Part shown: piece by piece, positions 6,758 through 9,076 of the stretch | Numbering within the stretch: position 1 is the stretch's first letter | How the letters are laid out: every line of letters starts with the position of its first letter | Notes under the pieces: model-generated | Seen by the model: the letters and a program-made list of their open reading frames with translations, nothing else | What the model was told of the DNA's origin: nothing | Database searches by the model: none | Source of the DNA: an uncultured Pseudomonadota bacterium | GTDB taxonomy: Bacteria > Myxococcota_A > UBA796 > GCA-2862545 | DNA length: 9,076 nt | Assembly (NCBI GenBank): GCA_937891875.1 | Contig: CALATR010000671.1 | Coordinates: 1-9,076, forward strand | Direction: 5' to 3' | Position numbers and translations under genes: made by a program

Positions 6758-7465
6758 TTACTCCTTGTCGAGGACCACTCGGGTCAGCTCGCCGGTGCCG
6801 TCACGGACGTGATCTTGGATGATGTCCGCCGCCAGGGGCTCGTCGTGCACGAGCAGGAAGAAGGCCTGGGGACCGGGGGCATCGTCCAGCTCCAGCGCGA
6901 ACGGCGCCTCGATGAGGCCCGTCTGGCCAGCCACGTCCAGGGTGTCGTAGATCTCCACGCTGCCGGTGCCGTCCTGCCCCGCCAGGGTGGCCAGGCGGTG
7001 ACCGCGCGCGTCGAAGACCAGGTTCACCCTCGTTCCTTCGCTGACCCGCTCGCCGCTGCGCAGGGGGCGGAGGCCGGCCTCGGTGCCGACCCAGACCTCC
7101 AGTGCCGGCAGCTCGCCCTTGAAGCGGATCTCGTCCCCGCCGAGCCCACCGTCGACCGTGGTCGTGCCGGTGGGAATGCCGACGAACAGGAGCGTCACCG
7201 CCGCGACCACGAGCAGCCCGACGACCGGTCCACCGATCGCCAGCCAGCGCCGCCAGCCCGCGGGGTTGTTCGCCGGCTCCTCGGCGAGCCAGGGCGGCAG
7301 GGACTGCACGGAGAAGGCGCTCTCCGCAGCCTGGATGGCCTGGTAGCGGCGCCGGGTGTCCGGGTCCTGCTCGATGGCCTCGCGCACCCGCTCCTGCTCG
7401 GCGTCATCGAGCTCGCCGAGGTGGTACTGGTGCAGCAGCAGCGTGTTCGGTGCTTCGCGGCTCAC
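6758..7465 (-). CDS. Single-pass anti-sigma factor without zinc ligands, with periplasmic DUF4384-like domain
   Basis: This 235-residue protein has the layout of a membrane anti-sigma factor. The cytoplasmic N-terminal helix region (about 8-50) contains HQYHLGELDDAEQERV, which matches the anti-sigma domain pattern of zf-HC2 proteins. However, the usual Cys-x-x-Cys is replaced by DPDTRRR (34-40), and the whole protein contains no cysteine. One membrane segment follows at about 75-97, then a periplasmic domain of some 130 residues. That domain has a GERVSEGTRVNLVF strand pair and a later LELDD turn, reminiscent of DUF4384 domains found beside myxobacterial caspases. It would sequester the neighbouring sigma factor until an envelope signal releases it. 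The GTG start (7463-7465) overlaps the sigma stop as GTGA, and GGAG lies 5 bases upstream. The role is inferred from architecture and position. Confidence 0.82.
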   Translation of the reverse strand: MSREAPNTLLLHQYHLGELDDAEQERVREAIEQDPDTRRRYQAIQAAESAFSVQSLPPWLAEEPANNPAGWRRWLAIGGPVVGLLVVAAVTLLFVGIPTGTTTVDGGLGGDEIRFKGELPALEVWVGTEAGLRPLRSGERVSEGTRVNLVFDARGHRLATLAGQDGTGSVEIYDTLDVAGQTGLIEAPFALELDDAPGPQAFFLLVHDEPLAADIIQDHVRDGTGELTRVVLDKE

Positions 7466-8097
7466 GTGCGCTCCAGGTCCAGCCAGGAGGGGGGATCCTG
7501 GCGGACGGCGTCGCGGAACCGGGAGATGCGCTTGCGCACCGCGGCCCCGCTGATCCCCAGCATGTCGCCCACCTCCTGGTGGGTCATGCCGTCGATGTAG
7601 TGGTAGACGACGCAGTCCTGGGTGCGCTCGTCCTGGTCCTGCAGCAGGCGATCGACCAGCTGCCGGACCTCCAGGTCTCGCATGGGCGAGGTGTTGTGGA
7701 ACCCGCCGTCGGGAATCGGCTGGGGCAGGTCCTCGACCAGGTCCTCCGGGCGGCGGCGACGGCTGCGCAGCTTGTTCAGGCAGGTCGTCGTCGTCACCCG
7801 GTACAGGTAGGTCGAGGGCTTGGCCTCACCCCGCCACTGATCCCGGTAGCGGTGCATCTTCAGGAAGATCTCCTGGGTGACTTCCTGGGCGTCCGCGTCG
7901 TTGCCGAGCAGCATGCGGCAGCGGTTGGTCACCATCGCGCCGTAGCGACGGTACAGCGCGGTGATGTCGAACTCCGCTGGCCCCACGGCCGCTCCCTGGC
8001 GAGCCCGCTGCCGGGCGTGGGTCAGCATAGCGGGGCTGCCCACCGGCGACAGGGTGGTTGGACTCGGCAGGCTGTGGGCGGTCGACCGCGGGGCCAT
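7462..8097 (-). CDS. ECF-type RNA polymerase sigma factor
   Basis: The 211-residue protein has sigma-70 region 2 at about 45-116, including GNDADAQEVTQEIFLKM (65-81, core polymerase contact) and STYLYRVTTTTCLNKLRSRRRR (95-116, -10 recognition). Region 4 lies at about 142-200 with a helix-turn-helix MTHQEVGDMLGISGAAVRKR (171-190) for the -35 element. Regions 1.1 and 3 are absent, which defines the ECF class. It directs RNA polymerase to a small regulon, probably including its own operon. The first 40 residues form a Ser/Pro-rich extension longer than usual. The ATG at 8095-8097 is still preferred, since GGAG lies 6 bases upstream and the internal Met24 has no such site. It lies 22 bases after the small lipoprotein gene and overlaps the anti-sigma gene by 4 bases, suggesting coupled, balanced synthesis of the pair. 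Confidence 0.93.
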   Translation of the reverse strand: MAPRSTAHSLPSPTTLSPVGSPAMLTHARQRARQGAAVGPAEFDITALYRRYGAMVTNRCRMLLGNDADAQEVTQEIFLKMHRYRDQWRGEAKPSTYLYRVTTTTCLNKLRSRRRRPEDLVEDLPQPIPDGGFHNTSPMRDLEVRQLVDRLLQDQDERTQDCVVYHYIDGMTHQEVGDMLGISGAAVRKRISRFRDAVRQDPPSWLDLERT

Positions 8098-8119
8098 CGC
8101 TCTCTCCGGGGCGTGCGGA

Positions 8120-8623
8120 CTACTCGCAGGGGTCGGACGAGGTGCCCGAGCCGGGCTCGCCGACCAGCAGGGCGCTCTCGAAGAGCACCGCCTGGCCCTC
8201 GGCGCGGCTGATCACCAGGTCGGCCTCGCCGAGCTCCGCGGTCATGGGCACGTCGACCAGGATGAGCACCTGATCCTCGCGGACCTCGGTGAAGAGCACC
8301 TCGACGCCGCCGGTGAAGCGCACGTCGGTGACCTCGCCGATGACGAACTCGCCGTCCGCGGTCAGGTGGGCGAGGAAGGTCTCGCCCTGCTCGGCCTGGC
8401 CGGGGTCGAGGAAGAGCGAGAAGGCCGGGGCCGGCTCGGTGTCCTCGTCGGTGTCGGTGTCGGTGTCGTCACAGGCGTTGCCGTCCTGGTCACGGCCATC
8501 GGCGTCACACCAGCCACCGCTGTCGTCCCAGTCGCAGTCGAAGCAGTGATCGTCCTCGTAGATGATGCAACCCTGGAGCGCGATCGCTCCCAGCACGGCC
8601 GCAGCCAGCGATACCTTGTTCAT
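8120..8623 (-). CDS. Small lipoprotein with Cys/Asp-rich linker and beta-sandwich-like domain
   Basis: I do not recognise a named family. The 167-residue product has a lipoprotein signal: K3, a hydrophobic core, then ALQGC with lipidated C19. Residues 22-63 are acidic and include C27, C30, C39 and C51, ending in an Asp/Thr repeat (DDTDTDTDEDTE). The segment DADGRDQDGNAC resembles calcium-binding Asp repeats. Residues about 66-155 look like an immunoglobulin or IPT-like strand domain with PGQAEQGETF near its start and VDVPMTAELGEADLVI near its end. A last cysteine is at 166. The ATG at 8621-8623 has AGGAG 6 bases upstream, which rules out the longer upstream frame. It is probably the first gene of the sigma operon, 22 bases ahead of the sigma gene, and might sense or help respond to envelope stress. 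That role is inferred only from position. Confidence 0.78.
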   Translation of the reverse strand: MNKVSLAAAVLGAIALQGCIIYEDDHCFDCDWDDSGGWCDADGRDQDGNACDDTDTDTDEDTEPAPAFSLFLDPGQAEQGETFLAHLTADGEFVIGEVTDVRFTGGVEVLFTEVREDQVLILVDVPMTAELGEADLVISRAEGQAVLFESALLVGEPGSGTSSDPCE

Positions 8624-8912
8624 GGTCCACTCCTCTCCGTGGGGCGTCCGGCCCTCGTTCGCTGCTTGGGACACCGCGGAGAGGCGCTGGCGGTACCTCG
8701 GGAGTGCGATTTTTTTTGAAGCGAGGAGAAGCGCGCCGTCAACGCGCGGATCGTCGAGGAGATCCGGCGGATCCGTTGACCGGCCTCGAAACTCGGCCTC
8801 CCCGGGGGATTCACCCCCGGACCCCCGTGCAGATTCCCACGCTCCGCCGTTGCGAGTTCGTACCGTGCAAGCTTCGCTTTCGCAGTACGATCTCGGCCGC
8901 CGTCGGTGGGAA
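8624..8912. other. Apparently non-coding region upstream of the sigma operon
   Basis: These 289 bases carry no supported gene on either strand. The open frames that cross them give Arg/Ser-rich products typical of GC-rich shadows. The region should hold the promoter for the minus-strand operon, but I cannot pick -35 and -10 boxes with confidence. A run of eight T (8710-8717, A on the transcribed-operon strand) stands out against the GC background about 87 bases before the lipoprotein start. Secondary-structure elements are listed separately. Confidence 0.5.
8802..8820. repeat. Perfect 7-bp hairpin
   Basis: CCGGGGG (8802-8808) and CCCCCGG (8814-8820) pair perfectly around the loop ATTCA. It lies downstream of the partial gene at the right edge in that gene's direction of transcription and could slow or end its transcript. 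Only a weak GTTT follows on the minus strand, not a proper T-tract, so a rho-independent terminator is not proven. Confidence 0.4.
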
Positions 8913-8914
8913 TC
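8832..8914. repeat. 83-base nested imperfect inverted repeat
   Basis: The outer arms GATTCCCAC (8832-8840) and GTGGGAATC (8906-8914) are perfect 9-base complements. After an internal loop of 12 and 10 bases, a second stem pairs 8853-8863 with 8885-8895 (10 of 11, one T-T mismatch). The tip continues with TGC/GCA (8866-8868, 8882-8884) and AAGC/GCTT (8869-8872, 8876-8879) around a TTC loop. About 26 base pairs are nested along a single axis, with small bulges. This suggests a structured RNA 3' end, a cruciform or a small mobile repeat. It overlaps the stop codon of the partial gene. Confidence 0.6.
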
Positions 8915-9076
8915 AGCCGTCCGGGAGGCGACGCACCACGTCAGCCTGGGCTGCGAGGGCTTCGGCCGCATGGCGCGCGATCTCTCGAAACAGCTCCGAG
9001 ATCCTCGGCTCGTCCGAGACGCGCCCCCAGAAGCTCCGGGCCATGGACCACGCCTGGCGGAACCCCTGCACCGGCC
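8913..9076 (-). CDS. C-terminal end of a partial hypothetical protein
   Basis: An open frame enters from the right edge and ends at TGA (8913-8915), leaving 53 residues. They include FRQAWSMARSFWGRV and RISELFREIARHAAEALAAQ, a composition and hydrophobic spacing typical of an amphipathic helical C-terminus. Codons favour G or C at the third position, as in the neighbouring genes. The other two minus-strand frames look non-coding here. I cannot name the family from this piece. A short gene starting at the internal Met11 cannot be excluded, but no ribosome binding site supports it. The stop lies inside the 83-base inverted repeat. Confidence 0.5.
   Translation of the reverse strand, partial: PVQGFRQAWSMARSFWGRVSDEPRISELFREIARHAAEALAAQADVVRRLPDG

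Noticed and set aside
5863..6822. Long plus-strand open frame opposite the caspase gene
   Set aside because: No recognisable motif, while the minus strand carries the conserved caspase motifs.
8717..8779. Short plus-strand frame reading SEEKRAVNARIVEEIRRIR between two stops
   Set aside because: It looks faintly like a gene remnant, but 19 codons with no start and no homologous context are too little to call a pseudogene.
8832..8914. tRNA gene or integron attC site in the nested inverted repeat
   Set aside because: No T-loop sequence in the right place on either strand, and the ends do not match the GTTRRRY and RYYYAAC boxes of attC sites.
8624..8971. N-terminal extension of the small lipoprotein up to 8971
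   Set aside because: The added residues are Arg/Ser-rich and non-coding in style, and the ATG at 8623 has a strong ribosome binding site and starts a proper lipoprotein signal.

Overview
The window is very GC-rich bacterial DNA with short intergenic gaps and a strong G/C bias at third codon positions. Several genes encode exported lipoproteins and envelope proteins. A secreted caspase-like protein sits beside an ECF sigma factor, and a protein-lysine-methyltransferase-like enzyme is also present. This combination suggests a Gram-negative with a complex envelope, most like the Myxococcota or other former Deltaproteobacteria. That placement is inferred from gene style; there is no rRNA or other marker gene to confirm it.

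Left part (1-4036). A small charged protein gene (minus strand, 78-323) is divergent from a plus-strand run. The run holds a FabG-type 3-oxoacyl-ACP reductase (413-1144) and a SAM-dependent methyltransferase of the PKMT type with a regulatory domain (1144-2673), whose start overlaps the fabG stop by one base. A large predicted lipoprotein of unknown function follows (2711-4036). Gaps of -1 and 37 bases suggest one transcript.

Middle and right part (4037-8623, all minus strand). In transcription order this is a small lipoprotein with a Cys/Asp-rich linker (8623-8120), an ECF sigma factor (8097-7462), a single-pass anti-sigma factor lacking the usual zinc ligands (7465-6758), a secreted caspase-family protein with an intact His/Cys dyad and a membrane- and beta-rich C-terminal half (6720-4771), and a small predicted outer-membrane beta-barrel protein (4639-4037). 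The first four genes are tightly packed (22-base gap, GTGA overlap, 37-base gap) and share similar GGAG-type ribosome binding sites. The fifth follows a 131-base gap containing repeats. I read this as an envelope-sensing regulatory module. The anti-sigma factor would hold the sigma factor at the membrane, and the lipoprotein, caspase and barrel protein would act as sensors or effectors in the periplasm and outer membrane. This is the most interesting system in the window. The caspase family is recognisable, but I know of no established function for this gene set.

Right edge (8624-9076). About 290 bases appear non-coding. They contain a perfect 7-bp hairpin and an 83-base nested inverted repeat (8832-8914). 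The repeat overlaps the stop codon of a partial minus-strand gene that runs off the right end (8913-9076). No tRNA, rRNA, CRISPR array, insertion sequence or phage gene was seen.
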